A stretch of 64,000 nt of DNA from Candidatus Avelusimicrobium luingense (GTDB taxonomy: Bacteria > Elusimicrobiota > Elusimicrobia > Elusimicrobiales > Elusimicrobiaceae). Where the stretch lies: NCBI GenBank assembly GCA_900315845.1, contig OOHK01000005.1, positions 50,275-114,274 of the forward strand, in the 5' to 3' direction. A program made the translations under genes and the position numbers. Shown piece after piece: positions 8,285 through 16,686 of the stretch. Under the pieces are notes generated by a model. That model was not told the origin of the DNA. It ran no database searches and saw only the letters and a list, made by a program, of their open reading frames with translations. Each line of letters begins with the position of its first letter. Within the stretch, counting starts at the first letter, position 1.

Positions 8285-9001
8285 TTAGTAAATTAAAGTA
8301 CCGATTTCTTCGCCGCACAAGGCTTTTTTAATATTGCCTTTTACGTGTAAATTAAATACTTGTATCGGCAATTGTTTCTCCATACACAAGGCAAGCGCCG
8401 CTGTATCCATAAATTGCAAGCGTTTGGCGATAGCATCGGTATATGAAATTTTGCGAATGAGTTTGGCATCGGGATTTTTGCGCGGGTCGCTATCGTACAC
8501 GCCGTCCACTTGCGTGGCTTTGAGCAAAATATCGGCATTGATTTCAGAGGCACGCAAAGCCGCTGCGCTGTCGGTAGTAAAGAACGGGTTGCCGGTGCCG
8601 CCCGCAAAAATAACGACGCGGCCTTTTTCTAAATGGCGAAGTGCTTTTCTGCGCACAAATGCTTCGGCCAGTTGGTAAATGTTGATGGAAGTTTGCACGC
8701 GGGTGGGAACGCCGGCTTCTTCAATGGCAGACTGCAAGGCAATAGCATTGATGACCGTGGCGAGCATGCCCATACTGTCCGAATTGACGCGGTCAATAAC
8801 GCCGCCCCCGTCGCGTACGCCGCGCCAAATGTTTCCGCCACCGATGACGATGGCTAGTTCGCAATTGCTATGGCGGTAAGCGTCGGCAATTTCTACGGCG
8901 ATTTCTTTTAAGGATTGCGGGTTAATTCCGCGGTGGCCTTCGGCCGTCAGTGCTTCGCCGGATAATTTTAATAAAACTCTTTTTTTCTTGGTGGGGGTCA
9001 T
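8285..9001 (-). CDS. pyrH: UMP kinase
   Basis: 238 residues, the usual length. It phosphorylates UMP to UDP in pyrimidine nucleotide synthesis and belongs to the amino acid kinase fold. The motifs VLLKLSGEAL, IVIGGGNIWRG, DSMGMLATVINAIAL, GGTGNPFFTTDSAAALRA and the TQVDGVYDSDPRKNP loop are present and intact. The ATG follows ATAAGGAGAA. Genes upstream in the same direction are tsf and rpsB, but a pilin gene and a terminator lie in between. pyrH therefore probably needs its own promoter or readthrough. Confidence 0.97.
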   Translation of the reverse strand: MTPTKKKRVLLKLSGEALTAEGHRGINPQSLKEIAVEIADAYRHSNCELAIVIGGGNIWRGVRDGGGVIDRVNSDSMGMLATVINAIALQSAIEEAGVPTRVQTSINIYQLAEAFVRRKALRHLEKGRVVIFAGGTGNPFFTTDSAAALRASEINADILLKATQVDGVYDSDPRKNPDAKLIRKISYTDAIAKRLQFMDTAALALCMEKQLPIQVFNLHVKGNIKKALCGEEIGTLIY

Positions 9002-9083
9002 AGCATTCTCCTTATGATTTTTTACAGTATAGCAAATTTGATATGATAATAACGCAATATGTTGTTGATTCTTAACAAGACTC

Positions 9084-9109
9084 TTGACAATGTTTTTTTT
9101 TGTTATACT
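9084..9109 (+). promoter_or_regulatory. T-tract-spacer promoter of pilin gene at 9147
   Basis: TTGACA, a short spacer (about 14 bases) with nine consecutive T, then TATACT. The same design stands before the pilin genes at 11949 and 28938. The short spacer makes the exact -10 assignment uncertain. Confidence 0.6.
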
Positions 9110-9146
9110 TTATAAAAGTGATGTTAAATATTAAAGGAGAAAATTT

Positions 9147-9689
9147 ATGAAGAACACAAAAGCGGGTCATTTAGACGGTTTTACGCTGATTGAATTATTG
9201 GTAGTGGTGTTAATCATTGGCATTTTGGCGGCGGTGGCGGTACCGCAGTACCAAAAAGCGGTGTGGAAAAGCCGCTACGTTCAAGTAAAAACGATAGCCA
9301 AAAGTATTGCTGATGCACAAGAAGTATATTATTTAGCCAATGGACATTATAGTAGTTCTTTAACCGATTTGGATATAGATTTGCCTGCCACGAGCTATTC
9401 TAACGGTGCTTACACGGCCTCGTTTCCTTGGGGTTGGTGTGGATTGGATATTTTATCGGATGTTGTCCGCTACGATATTCAATGTATATTAAAAAAGAAC
9501 GGATCGGATTATTTAAGGTATGTACTCGGGTTTGACCACAGTGCATTTCCGTCGGATGGTGGGGGCGCTGTGTGTGTTTCTCACAGCACTAATGCCAGCG
9601 ATGTGAATTACCAGGTCTGTGTAAATGAAACGGGCACGAAATCTGGCAGTAGTTGGGGCACAAATACAACGGGCTTTTATTATCAATAA
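9147..9689 (+). CDS. Type IV pilin-like protein
   Basis: 180 residues with prepilin leader [11 protein letters not shown], then [18 protein letters not shown] (Glu at +5) and [18 protein letters not shown]. The globular domain contains [12 protein letters not shown], the phrase FPWGWCG and four cysteines. It resembles the pilin at 11949 along most of its length (shared KAVWKSR, AKSIADA, EVYY, KNxSDYL, SAF and NYQxC segments), so the two look like paralogs from a duplication now separated by tsf and rpsB. It has its own promoter, AAAGGAG ribosome binding site and terminator. It lies on the strand opposite the housekeeping genes around it. Confidence 0.95.
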   Translation: MKNTKAGHLDGFTLIELLVVVLIIGILAAVAVPQYQKAVWKSRYVQVKTIAKSIADAQEVYYLANGHYSSSLTDLDIDLPATSYSNGAYTASFPWGWCGLDILSDVVRYDIQCILKKNGSDYLRYVLGFDHSAFPSDGGGAVCVSHSTNASDVNYQVCVNETGTKSGSSWGTNTTGFYYQ

Positions 9690-9693
9690 ACAA

Positions 9694-9721
9694 AACCCCC
9701 GCAAAAAATCTTGCGGGGGTT
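9694..9721. terminator. Bidirectional terminator between pilin and tsf
   Basis: An 11-bp perfect stem (AACCCCCGCAA with TTGCGGGGGTT, six-base loop) between the convergent stops of the pilin gene and tsf. Confidence 0.85.
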
Positions 9722-9742
9722 AATCTTACCACAACTTTTCAA

Positions 9743-10564
9743 TTAGAAACGCACAAAGCGTACAACGCTCAGTTCGCAACCTAATTTTTTAGATTCTTCC
9801 TTTAAGTAGTCCGCTACGGTTTTTTTGTTATCTTTAATCGTAGGTTGTTCTAAAAGGCAGTTATCCTTGGCAAACTTTTTGACTTTGCCGGGGAGCATTT
9901 TTTCAATGGCTTCGGCGGGTTTGCCTTCGTTTTGCGCTTGCGTGCGATAGATGTCGAGTTCGCGGTCAATGACTTCTTGCGGAATATCTTTGGCATCTAC
10001 CCAACCGCTTTGCATACCGACGGTGTGCATGGCAAGTCCGCGGGCGATTTCGGTCGCGGCGGCTTTGTCGCAATTACCTTTGACGGCCAATTCCAAAATG
10101 GAGGCTTTTTTATTGTCCGAGTGGACATAATAAGCCATGACGGAATTTTCGGCGGGCGTCCAGTTAAAAGCACCTTTGAAGGTGGTGTTTTCACCAAATT
10201 TCGGGGCGCGTTCGGTAATTTGGGCTTTGATGTGTTCATCATTCATGTAGTCCAAACCCGGGTGCTCGAGCACATATTGGGCGAGTTCGTCGGCGAGTTT
10301 AATAAAATCGTCGGTTTTGGCCACAAAGTCGGTTTCGCAACCCAAGTACGCCATAGCGAAATTTTTGCCGTCGGTTTTGACGCTTACGCGGCCTTCTTTG
10401 GTGTCGCGGTCGGCGCGTTTAGCCATAGCGGCCAAGCCTTTTTTGCGCAAGTACACGATGGCTTGTTCCATATCGCCTTTGCATTCCGTAAGGGCTTTTT
10501 TGCAATCCATCATACCGGCGCCGGTTTTTTCTCTTAAGGTTTTAATATCATCCATTAAAGACAT
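9743..10564 (-). CDS. tsf: Translation elongation factor Ts
   Basis: 273 residues, normal length. It exchanges GDP for GTP on EF-Tu. The N-terminal UBA-like helix region LREKTGAGMMDCKKALTE is followed by DRDTKEGRV, the CETDFVAKTDDF motif that contacts EF-Tu, and the C-terminal core with IARGLAMHTVGMQ. It follows rpsB by 72 bases that hold a small hairpin, the classical S2-Ts operon order. The ATG is preceded by a TAGGAG-type site. Confidence 0.97.
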   Translation of the reverse strand: MSLMDDIKTLREKTGAGMMDCKKALTECKGDMEQAIVYLRKKGLAAMAKRADRDTKEGRVSVKTDGKNFAMAYLGCETDFVAKTDDFIKLADELAQYVLEHPGLDYMNDEHIKAQITERAPKFGENTTFKGAFNWTPAENSVMAYYVHSDNKKASILELAVKGNCDKAAATEIARGLAMHTVGMQSGWVDAKDIPQEVIDRELDIYRTQAQNEGKPAEAIEKMLPGKVKKFAKDNCLLEQPTIKDNKKTVADYLKEESKKLGCELSVVRFVRF

Positions 10565-10601
10565 GGTTATTTTTCTCCTAATATCGGCTAATTTTACGGA
10601 A

Positions 10602-10620
10602 AGTTCCCGCGGGGGGAACT
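10602..10620 (-). promoter_or_regulatory. Intercistronic hairpin between rpsB and tsf
   Basis: AGTTCCC and GGGAACT form a 7-bp stem with a GC-only loop and no following T-run. It is more likely an mRNA processing or attenuation structure than a full terminator. Confidence 0.4.
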
Positions 10621-10636
10621 CTCCGCAGAAGCAAAA

Positions 10637-11698
10637 TTATTTGGCTTCTTCTTTGGCAGTTGTTTCCGCTTTTTTAGCCGCCGTTTTTTTGGTAGCGGTG
10701 GTTTTTTTAGCGGTGGTTTTTTTGGCTTTGGGTTTATCTTCCGTAGCCGTTTCTTCCGCTTTTTTAGTCGCTGTTTTTTTGGTAGCGGTGGTTTTTTTAG
10801 CGGTGGTTTTTTTCGCTTTGGGTTTATCTTCCGTAGCGGGTTTTTCTGCCTTTACTTCTTCTTTAGCCGGTTCTTCGGCGGGTTTTTCTTCCGCGCTAAC
10901 TTCTTCGGCGGCTTGTTCTTTTTGTTCGGCGGCTAACATCGCGCTTTCAAAGGCTTGTGCCATGACCGGGTTTTCTACGGCCTTTTCTTCTTCTTTGGCG
11001 GCTTTGGACGGATCGGCTTCGGCGCGACCTTCTAAAATAGAGTCGGCCATCGCGGCGCAGAACAATTTAATAGAGCGAGCGGCATCGTCGTTACCGGGTA
11101 CGGGAACGCTGATCATATCGGGGTCGGCGTTGGTATCGCAAACAGCGACTACCGGGATGCCTAACGTGTAAGATTCGCGTACGGCACCGGCGGTATCTAC
11201 CGGGTCAATTACAAAAACTACATCGGGAAGAACCTTCATATCGCGGATTCCGCCCAATAATTTTTGCAAGCGTACCATTTCTTTGGTTAAGCGGCTGGCT
11301 TCTTTTTTGGAAATGGCTTTGAAAACACCCGAGGCTTCCCATTTTTCAAGTTCGTTCAAGCGTTCAACCGATTTTTTTACGGTTTGAAAGTTGGTTAACG
11401 TTCCGCCGAGCCATTTCTCGTGGATGCAATAAGCACCGCAGCGAGCGGCTTCGGTTTGAATGGCTTCTTGGGCTTGTTTTTTCGTGCCGACGAACAAAAA
11501 TTTAGCACCTTTTTTGCTTTCTTCTTTTACAAAAGCGCAGGCTTTTTTAAGTTCTTTAGCGGTTTTTTGTAAGTCTAAGATATGGACACCGTTTCTTTCA
11601 CCGAAGATAAAGCGTCCCATTTTCGGATTCCAGCGGGAAGTTTGGTGACCAAAATGCACACCGGCTTCCAACATGGCTTTCATTGATACATTACTCAT
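10637..11698 (-). CDS. rpsB: Ribosomal protein S2 with long lysine-rich C-terminal tail
   Basis: 353 residues, against about 240 in most bacteria. Residues 1-230 are a normal S2: [56 protein letters not shown] and [13 protein letters not shown]. From about 231 an acidic Glu/Ala segment leads into a Lys/Ala/Thr tail like histone H1. The tail is built from two near-identical 30-residue repeats (unit rich in [14 protein letters not shown]), visible in DNA as a 90-bp direct repeat. Basic S2 extensions occur sporadically; rRNA contact or nucleic acid binding is inference. It heads the minus-strand operon. Confidence 0.97.
   Translation of the reverse strand: MSNVSMKAMLEAGVHFGHQTSRWNPKMGRFIFGERNGVHILDLQKTAKELKKACAFVKEESKKGAKFLFVGTKKQAQEAIQTEAARCGAYCIHEKWLGGTLTNFQTVKKSVERLNELEKWEASGVFKAISKKEASRLTKEMVRLQKLLGGIRDMKVLPDVVFVIDPVDTAGAVRESYTLGIPVVAVCDTNADPDMISVPVPGNDDAARSIKLFCAAMADSILEGRAEADPSKAAKEEEKAVENPVMAQAFESAMLAAEQKEQAAEEVSAEEKPAEEPAKEEVKAEKPATEDKPKAKKTTAKKTTATKKTATKKAEETATEDKPKAKKTTAKKTTATKKTAAKKAETTAKEEAK
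10664..10837 (-). repeat. rpsB: 90-bp tandem repeat inside rpsB
   Basis: Two copies (10664-10747 and 10754-10837, period 90 bp) with only a few mismatches encode the duplicated Lys/Ala/Thr block. High identity points to a recent duplication or ongoing repeat-number change. Confidence 0.85.
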
Positions 11699-11829
11699 TT
11701 ATTTTTTCTCCTGTGGCTTGCGCCTAAATTAAGGTAGAGGATACCTCGGTGGCGTTTGCCTTGGTGATGTCGGAACAGGCATTTGATTTACTGACTTTTT
11801 TCGCCTTTCCGCTCAATTTCACCTATTAC
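11699..11829 (-). promoter_or_regulatory. 5' leader of rpsB mRNA
   Basis: About 125 untranslated bases between the predicted transcription start and the rpsB ATG. They contain small hairpins, including AGGTA-TCCTC-TACCT and GGC-AAAC-GCC, and end with an AGGAG ribosome binding site. In several bacteria S2 represses its own operon through such a leader; that role here is inference. Confidence 0.4.
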
Positions 11830-11858
11830 ATTATATAAAAAAGGGGAAAGTGTGGCAA
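11830..11858 (-). promoter_or_regulatory. Promoter of rpsB-tsf
   Basis: On the minus strand TTGCCA, a 17-base spacer and TATAAT. It is divergent from, and 26 bases away from, the pilin promoter on the plus strand. Confidence 0.7.
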
Positions 11859-11884
11859 ATTTTATATCCGTGAGAAATTTTTAT

Positions 11885-11912
11885 TTGACATGGTTTTTTT
11901 TTTTGTTAAAAT
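11885..11912 (+). promoter_or_regulatory. T-tract-spacer promoter of pilin gene at 11949
   Basis: TTGACA, a 16-base spacer with 11 consecutive T, then TAAAAT. An AAAAGGAG site precedes the ATG. Near-identical in design to the promoter before the pilin at 28938. Confidence 0.75.
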
Positions 11913-11948
11913 TTGTTCAATGATTGATTGTATTAAAAGGAGAAAAAA

Positions 11949-12491
11949 ATGAAAAATACGGTCTTTGATTGTCCAAAAGGTTTTACGTTGATTGAATTAT
12001 TAGTAGTTGTATTAATTATTGGGATTTTGGCAAGTGTGGCTTTGCCGCAATATCAAAAAGCAGTATGGAAAAGTCGTTTTACGCAGGCCAAAGTCGCTGC
12101 GAAAAGTATTGCAGATGCCGAGGAAGTTTATTATATGGCCAACGGAACCTATACAACCGATTTTGAACAACTGGCCGTTTCGCTGCCATCATCATGGGTG
12201 GACGAAGGAAACCATATCGTTGGTTTTTCGTGGGGATCTTGTACGATAAGCGTTAGCAATGCAAGCAGGAGTGTTGTCTATTGTGTATTGAGAAAAAATG
12301 AGAGTGATTATTTGGCGTATTATATAGACTTTCTAAACAGTGCCTTTGATCCCGGACAAATTTATTGTTTGGCATGGGGATCGGGAAGCAAACCTACAGC
12401 CTCGGATATCAATTATCAAATTTGCAAAAGTGATACCAATGACCCTTATCCTAATTCTTGGTCGGAGCAAGCATACGGTTGGAATTACTAG
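11949..12491 (+). CDS. Type IV pilin-like protein
   Basis: 180 residues. Leader MKNTVFDCPKG, then [18 protein letters not shown] with Glu at +5, and [18 protein letters not shown]. The globular domain carries ANGTYTTDFEQL, FSWGSCTI and C-terminal NYQICKSD; its cysteines could form the usual C-terminal disulfide. It is the closest relative in the window of the pilin at 9147. It is a single-gene unit between the divergent rpsB promoter and the convergent DUF167 gene, with its own promoter and a shared terminator. Confidence 0.95.
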   Translation: MKNTVFDCPKGFTLIELLVVVLIIGILASVALPQYQKAVWKSRFTQAKVAAKSIADAEEVYYMANGTYTTDFEQLAVSLPSSWVDEGNHIVGFSWGSCTISVSNASRSVVYCVLRKNESDYLAYYIDFLNSAFDPGQIYCLAWGSGSKPTASDINYQICKSDTNDPYPNSWSEQAYGWNY

Positions 12492-12502
12492 ATAATACAA
12501 AT

Positions 12503-12541
12503 AACACCCCCGGTTGCTGTATGAGCGAAATCGGGGGTGTT
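12503..12541. terminator. Bidirectional terminator between pilin and DUF167 gene
   Basis: AACACCCCCG pairs with CGGGGGTGTT around a 19-base loop that can itself fold, followed by T residues. It is placed between convergent stops. Confidence 0.8.
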
Positions 12542-12571
12542 TTATGTGTACGTTAAACGGCTTGGAAAAGT

Positions 12572-12838
12572 CTACGGGATAGAGTCCATAATTTGACGGA
12601 GTTCTTCTTCGCTTTTATCACGCACTTCCACTGTTTTTTCTTTGCCTTTGTTCCCTTTGACAATAATAATACTTGTTTCGGGTACGTTAAAAAAATCTGC
12701 CAAAAATGTTTTCATAAGAGCGTTGGCCGGTTCGTCATCTACCTTTTTATTTTTAATTTTCACACGTAGCACGCTACCGATGCGGCTAATCACTTCGTTG
12801 CGTCCCGCGGTGGGAATTAAACGGACTTTAATAATCAT
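12572..12838 (-). CDS. DUF167 (YggU) family protein
   Basis: 88 residues from the ATG at 12838, chosen because AGGAGT lies just upstream. A longer reading would run into yggS in another frame. The sequence VRLIPTAGRNEVISRIG, then LRVKIKNKKVDDEPANALM and the late VKGNKGKEKTVEV match the small YggU/DUF167 family, whose members are often coded beside yggS. The biochemical function is unknown. It begins 17 bases after the yggS stop, so it is probably the second gene of that operon. Confidence 0.88.
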   Translation of the reverse strand: MIIKVRLIPTAGRNEVISRIGSVLRVKIKNKKVDDEPANALMKTFLADFFNVPETSIIIVKGNKGKEKTVEVRDKSEEELRQIMDSIP

Positions 12839-12854
12839 ATAACGACTCCTTAAT

Positions 12855-13541
12855 TTAGGTAAATAACTTGCTGCCAATTCTCGGTAACGTAGAGCCTTCT
12901 TCCACAGCCACCATGAAATCTTCACTCATTCCCAAAGATAAATACCTTTCTTGCTCTTTTGGGAAATCCTCGTCAAACGCTTTTTTCAGCGGTGCAAATA
13001 AGGCACGTAATTCGTTTTCCGTTGCACCTTGCGGAGCGATTGCCATATACCCGCACGCTTGTAAGTTTTCTAACCCGCGTATTTGTTTAACCAACTTGCG
13101 CGCTTCTTGTAAAGACAAGCCCGATTGGGTTTCGCGTTGGGTTAATTTTACTTGCACAAGCACCCGTAATTTTTTTCCGGCTGGCGTGTGCTTATCTAAA
13201 ATTTCCGCGGTTTCAAAATTATCCAGCGAATCAATAAAATCAAAAAATTGTGCGGCTTTGGCCGCTTTGTTTTGTTGCAAATGCCCGATTAAATGTTTTA
13301 CTACGTTAAAACTTGCAAACTGCGGGCTTGTCCAACGTTTGAGTGCTTGTTGCACCCGCGACTCGCCGATGTGTTTTAATAGACCTTGTTGCAACAAAAA
13401 TAGTACATCGGTATCAGGGGCATATTTAGTAACGGCCAGTAAGGTTATTTCTTGCCGGTTACGTCCGGCTTTTTTACATGCCGTTGCCAGGGAATTTTGC
13501 ACGTCTTGAAAATTTTGGAGTAATTTTTCTTCCCTGTTCAT
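12855..13541 (-). CDS. yggS: Pyridoxal-phosphate homeostasis protein (YggS/PLPBP family)
   Basis: 228 residues, usual length. A single-domain alanine-racemase-like barrel that binds PLP and helps balance B6 vitamers and amino-acid pools. The PLP lysine is in LLAVTKYAPD. The HIGESRVQQAL, HLIGHLQQNKA and SLGMSEDFMVAVEEGST segments are conserved phosphate-binding parts. The start follows an AAGGGG site. Confidence 0.95.
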   Translation of the reverse strand: MNREEKLLQNFQDVQNSLATACKKAGRNRQEITLLAVTKYAPDTDVLFLLQQGLLKHIGESRVQQALKRWTSPQFASFNVVKHLIGHLQQNKAAKAAQFFDFIDSLDNFETAEILDKHTPAGKKLRVLVQVKLTQRETQSGLSLQEARKLVKQIRGLENLQACGYMAIAPQGATENELRALFAPLKKAFDEDFPKEQERYLSLGMSEDFMVAVEEGSTLPRIGSKLFT

Positions 13542-13557
13542 AAAAACCCCTTGACAT

Positions 13558-13563
13558 ATTATA
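13558..13563 (-). promoter_or_regulatory. -10 element upstream of yggS
   Basis: TATAAT on the minus strand 16 bases before the yggS start, allowing a short leader with an AAGGGG site. The -35 is weak. Confidence 0.4.
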
Positions 13564-13626
13564 CAAAAATTTACTTTAATACGCCATTTTTTTTAGCAAA
13601 ATAAGGCGGCGCGGTGCTAAATTTCA

Positions 13627-13632
13627 TAAAAT
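13627..13632 (+). promoter_or_regulatory. Leaderless-type promoter of MFS gene
   Basis: TAAAAT with exactly six bases before the ATG at 13639 and no Shine-Dalgarno sequence. Transcription would start at or next to the A of the ATG. Confidence 0.55.
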
Positions 13633-13638
13633 ATAACT

Positions 13639-14895
13639 ATGCAAGCCGTTACCCGAAAAGGCATGTGGCTCGTGGCTGTAGCCAACGGAATTTTATTATT
13701 TGGTTATGGGCTGTCCTTGCCGTTTTTTACTATCTATTTAATTAGCCAGCAGCACTTGCCGCCCGCTATGGCGGGGCTTATTGTGGCATTGGCCGGCTTA
13801 TCCAGGTGTGTATCCAGTGCGATTTCCGGCGAACTGGCAGATGCGTTCGGGCGAAAAAACGTGATGATGTGGGGGTTGTTTTCCCAAATTATTGCGATGT
13901 TTTCGCTGGCGTTATGTATTGAACTCCACGCACAGGCCGGGTGGATGCTGACGTGTTATTTCTTTACTACTTTTTTAGGGGCGTTTTTCCGTCCGGCGGC
14001 TAATGCGTGGGTGACCGATCACACAACATTAAAAGAACGGGTGGAAGCCTTTGGCATGATTCGTATTGGGCTCAATATCGGGTGGGCACTCGGCCCGGCC
14101 GTGGGGGGCTTTTTAGTACGTTATTCGTACAGTATGGCTTTTTATTTTACGGCATTATTGTATGCTACCACTATCTTATATTTAGGCCGTCTGATTAAAG
14201 ACCGTACCTCTAAACGGGCTACCCGTTCCCGGGCACGCAAACCGAGTTTTGCCACTATGCTGACGTCGCTAGCCGATACGCGCCTTGCCAAAATCTGTTT
14301 GTATGTCGTGATGATTACGGCGGTTAATTCGCAACTGGTCGTCGGGCTATCTATCCATTGTAAGCAGTATTTACAGATGCCGGAGTATTTTATCGGGTGG
14401 TTTTTTACGATTAACGGACTCGTGGTAATTTTCTTACAACAAGCCGCCTCTAAATGGATGGCAAAACATCGGCTTTCATCTGCTATGTTTTGGGGATGTA
14501 TTTTATATGCGGTCGGGTTTGGCTCGGTAGGATTTTTCGGTTCATTTTGGCCGATTGCATTAGGCGTGTTTTTGGCGGGGGTAGGCGAATTGATTGTGGC
14601 CCCCGGCGAGCAGACAATGGTTTCTAACATCGCTTCGCGCGAAACCCGCGGACGGTATTTGGGGCTTTTAATGGTTTTTTATAATATGGGTTCCGCACTC
14701 GGATTTTTTACGGCGGGGTTGTTGGGTGATTATGTGGCACCGCATTTGCTCGCCGGGCCGTGGCTGATTATCGGTGCGGTAGCGGTGTTGGCGGGAGTGG
14801 GCTTTTGGCGGATGCGTTATTCGTTAACAGATAGCGAGGACGGCAAACAAACCGCCCCGGTTCCCATAAAAAAAGATACAATAACTTTAAGTTAA
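13639..14895 (+). CDS. Major facilitator superfamily transporter
   Basis: 418 residues with about twelve predicted membrane helices in two halves. The first cytoplasmic loop GELADAFGRKNVMMWG is the usual MFS motif A (GxLaDrxGrkxxl). Other family traits are GPAVGGFLVRYSY after helix 5 and a basic central loop (KDRTSKRATRSRARK). The second half has the related NIASRETRGRYLGLLMVFYN. The nearest general resemblance is to drug or metabolite exporters, but the substrate cannot be assigned. It is divergent from yggS and followed after 16 bases by the small DUF4321-like gene. Confidence 0.9.
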   Translation: MQAVTRKGMWLVAVANGILLFGYGLSLPFFTIYLISQQHLPPAMAGLIVALAGLSRCVSSAISGELADAFGRKNVMMWGLFSQIIAMFSLALCIELHAQAGWMLTCYFFTTFLGAFFRPAANAWVTDHTTLKERVEAFGMIRIGLNIGWALGPAVGGFLVRYSYSMAFYFTALLYATTILYLGRLIKDRTSKRATRSRARKPSFATMLTSLADTRLAKICLYVVMITAVNSQLVVGLSIHCKQYLQMPEYFIGWFFTINGLVVIFLQQAASKWMAKHRLSSAMFWGCILYAVGFGSVGFFGSFWPIALGVFLAGVGELIVAPGEQTMVSNIASRETRGRYLGLLMVFYNMGSALGFFTAGLLGDYVAPHLLAGPWLIIGAVAVLAGVGFWRMRYSLTDSEDGKQTAPVPIKKDTITLS

Positions 14896-14911
14896 TTTAA
14901 GGAGACACACA

Positions 14912-15130
14912 ATGAGAGGAATTATTTTTACACTACTGACTTTAGTATTAGGCGGCGTATTAGGTATCGGGCTGGAAAAATTAGCCTCGTTTTTACCTTC
15001 CCAAATGGCCGGTGCGTTAACCCGCGTATATAGCGTAGGTATCCACCCGCTCGGTATTCACTTAACGGTGTGTGGTTTAGTGGGTTTAATTATCGGCTAT
15101 TTGATTATTTGTAAATTTGTAAAGAAATAA
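14912..15130 (+). CDS. Small two-helix membrane protein, DUF4321-like
   Basis: 72 residues with two hydrophobic helices (about 4-24 and 50-68). The pattern of an N-terminal helix with GGVLGIGLEKL, a middle segment with the word SVGIHPLGIHLTV, and a second helix with GLIIGYLI resembles the DUF4321 family, often coded next to maf in Firmicutes. The function is unknown. GGAG precedes the ATG, and maf starts one base after its stop, so they are cotranscribed. Confidence 0.75.
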   Translation: MRGIIFTLLTLVLGGVLGIGLEKLASFLPSQMAGALTRVYSVGIHPLGIHLTVCGLVGLIIGYLIICKFVKK

Positions 15131-15131
15131 T

Positions 15132-15686
15132 ATGTATATCGTCTTAGCGTCCAAATCGCCGCGGCGCATTGAATTGCTTAAAAAATTAGGTGTAAAGTTT
15201 GATGTTATTCCGTCCCAATGTGCGGAAAAAAGCACCAAAAAACGTCCCGCGGCGCGCGTAAAAGAATTAGCCGTACAAAAGGCCTTTGATGTAGCGCAAA
15301 AATATCCCGCGGCGGTTGTTATCGGAGCGGATACGCTTGTTTTTTGTAAAGGCGAGATTATCGGCAAACCGAAAGACAAGGCCGATGCCGTACGTATTTT
15401 ACGTAAATTAAACGGGGCGTGGCAAAGTGTTTATACGGGTGTGTGCGTGATGTGCCTTAAAGAGCAGAAAATCGTATTTGGGCATGATGTGTCTAAATGC
15501 AAAGCCCGCAAACTTTCCGACGAAGAATTATTGCATTTGGCCGGAAAACACATGGATAAAGCCGGTGCTTATGCGGTACAAGACGAACAAGACCCGTTTA
15601 TTGAAAAAATTGTAGGCAGTAAAACCAATGTGGTGGGATTTCCCGTAGAATTTTTTGAGAAATTATTTAAGGAGTTTTTGAAATGA
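15132..15686 (+). CDS. maf: Maf family nucleoside triphosphate pyrophosphatase
   Basis: 184 residues. Maf proteins hydrolyse non-canonical or modified NTPs (dTTP/UTP or m7GTP, depending on subgroup) to monophosphates and affect septation when overproduced. The start motif ASKSPRRIELLKKLGV with its substrate-binding SPRR is intact. VIGADTLVFCKGEIIGKP carries the catalytic Asp, and GAYAVQDE follows. The subfamily cannot be fixed by eye. It overlaps trxB by four bases. Confidence 0.94.
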   Translation: MYIVLASKSPRRIELLKKLGVKFDVIPSQCAEKSTKKRPAARVKELAVQKAFDVAQKYPAAVVIGADTLVFCKGEIIGKPKDKADAVRILRKLNGAWQSVYTGVCVMCLKEQKIVFGHDVSKCKARKLSDEELLHLAGKHMDKAGAYAVQDEQDPFIEKIVGSKTNVVGFPVEFFEKLFKEFLK

Positions 15687-16612
15687 CAGAACAAACAGAT
15701 TTACTTATTATCGGGGCGGGCCCGGCGGGGTGCAGTGCTGCTATTTATGCGGTGCGCGCCGGACTGAAAACCGTCATCGCGGGAGGGAGTGTACCCGGTG
15801 GGCAATTATTACAGACCAACGAAATTGAAAATTATGCGGGTTTTGTTAATCCCGTCGGCGGATTTGAAATCATGGATACCATGCATAAACAATGCAAACG
15901 GTTGGGGGTGGAATTTACGTTGGAAGAAGTCGCCAAAATTGAAGGCGAAAAAACTCCTTTTACCGTTACCTGCACCAGCGGAAAAGTTTATCAGACGGCC
16001 AGCATTGTTATTGCTACCGGCGCTAAGGCGCGCTGGCTTAACTTGCCGGAAGAAGAACATTTGCGCGGCAAAGGTGTGTCGGCTTGCGCAACGTGTGACG
16101 GATTCTTTATGCGCGGCAAAAATGTGTGCGTGGTGGGCGGGGGAAATACCGCCTTTGAAGATGCTCTTTTCCTGGCGCAATTTTGCCCTAAAGTCTATTT
16201 AGTGCACCGCCGCGAAGGGTTCCGCGCCGATCAAGTAACGGTGGAACAAGCACGCAATAACCCGAAAATTGAATTTGTATTAAACGTCGTGCCGGAGAAA
16301 ATTTTGGGCGACGACATCGTAACGGGGTTGCGTGTCAAAAATGTGCAAACGGGCCAAACGAAAGATTTGGACGTTTCCGGTGTGTTTGTGGCCATCGGGG
16401 CCGTTCCGCAAACGGCGTTTCTGAAAGATTCTTTGGTGGCCCTTTCCGATAGCGGACTTGTGCTGGCTGACGAACGCACACATACGACCATAGAAGGCAT
16501 TTTTGCCGCCGGAGATTGTGCCGATAAATACTACCGCCAAGCCATTATTGCGGCGGGAAGTGGCGCCAAAGCCGGTATTGAAGCTGCCGCCTTTGTTAAT
16601 AAACATCGGTAA
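15683..16612 (+). CDS. trxB: Thioredoxin reductase (NADPH)
   Basis: 309 residues, the low-molecular-weight bacterial type. FAD-binding IIGAGPAGCSAAIYA is at the N-terminus, the redox-active CATC in SACATCDGFF is near residue 135, the NADPH-binding VVGGGNTAFEDALFL follows directly, and the second FAD motif IFAAGDCADKYYRQ is at the end. It keeps thioredoxin reduced in the cytoplasm. It is translationally coupled to maf by an ATGA overlap and is the last gene before a strong terminator. Confidence 0.96.
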   Translation: MTEQTDLLIIGAGPAGCSAAIYAVRAGLKTVIAGGSVPGGQLLQTNEIENYAGFVNPVGGFEIMDTMHKQCKRLGVEFTLEEVAKIEGEKTPFTVTCTSGKVYQTASIVIATGAKARWLNLPEEEHLRGKGVSACATCDGFFMRGKNVCVVGGGNTAFEDALFLAQFCPKVYLVHRREGFRADQVTVEQARNNPKIEFVLNVVPEKILGDDIVTGLRVKNVQTGQTKDLDVSGVFVAIGAVPQTAFLKDSLVALSDSGLVLADERTHTTIEGIFAAGDCADKYYRQAIIAAGSGAKAGIEAAAFVNKHR

Positions 16613-16630
16613 AACTTGTATTTCATATAG

Positions 16631-16663
16631 AAGAGCCGTCACGTATGTAGCGTGGCGGCTCTT
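16631..16663. terminator. Bidirectional terminator between trxB and pit
   Basis: A 13-bp stem AAGAGCCGTCACG with CGTGGCGGCTCTT (one G-T pair), loop TATGTAG, flanked by T-rich sequence. It lies between convergent genes. Confidence 0.85.
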
Positions 16664-16686
16664 TTATGTTATTTTATGCTATTTAT

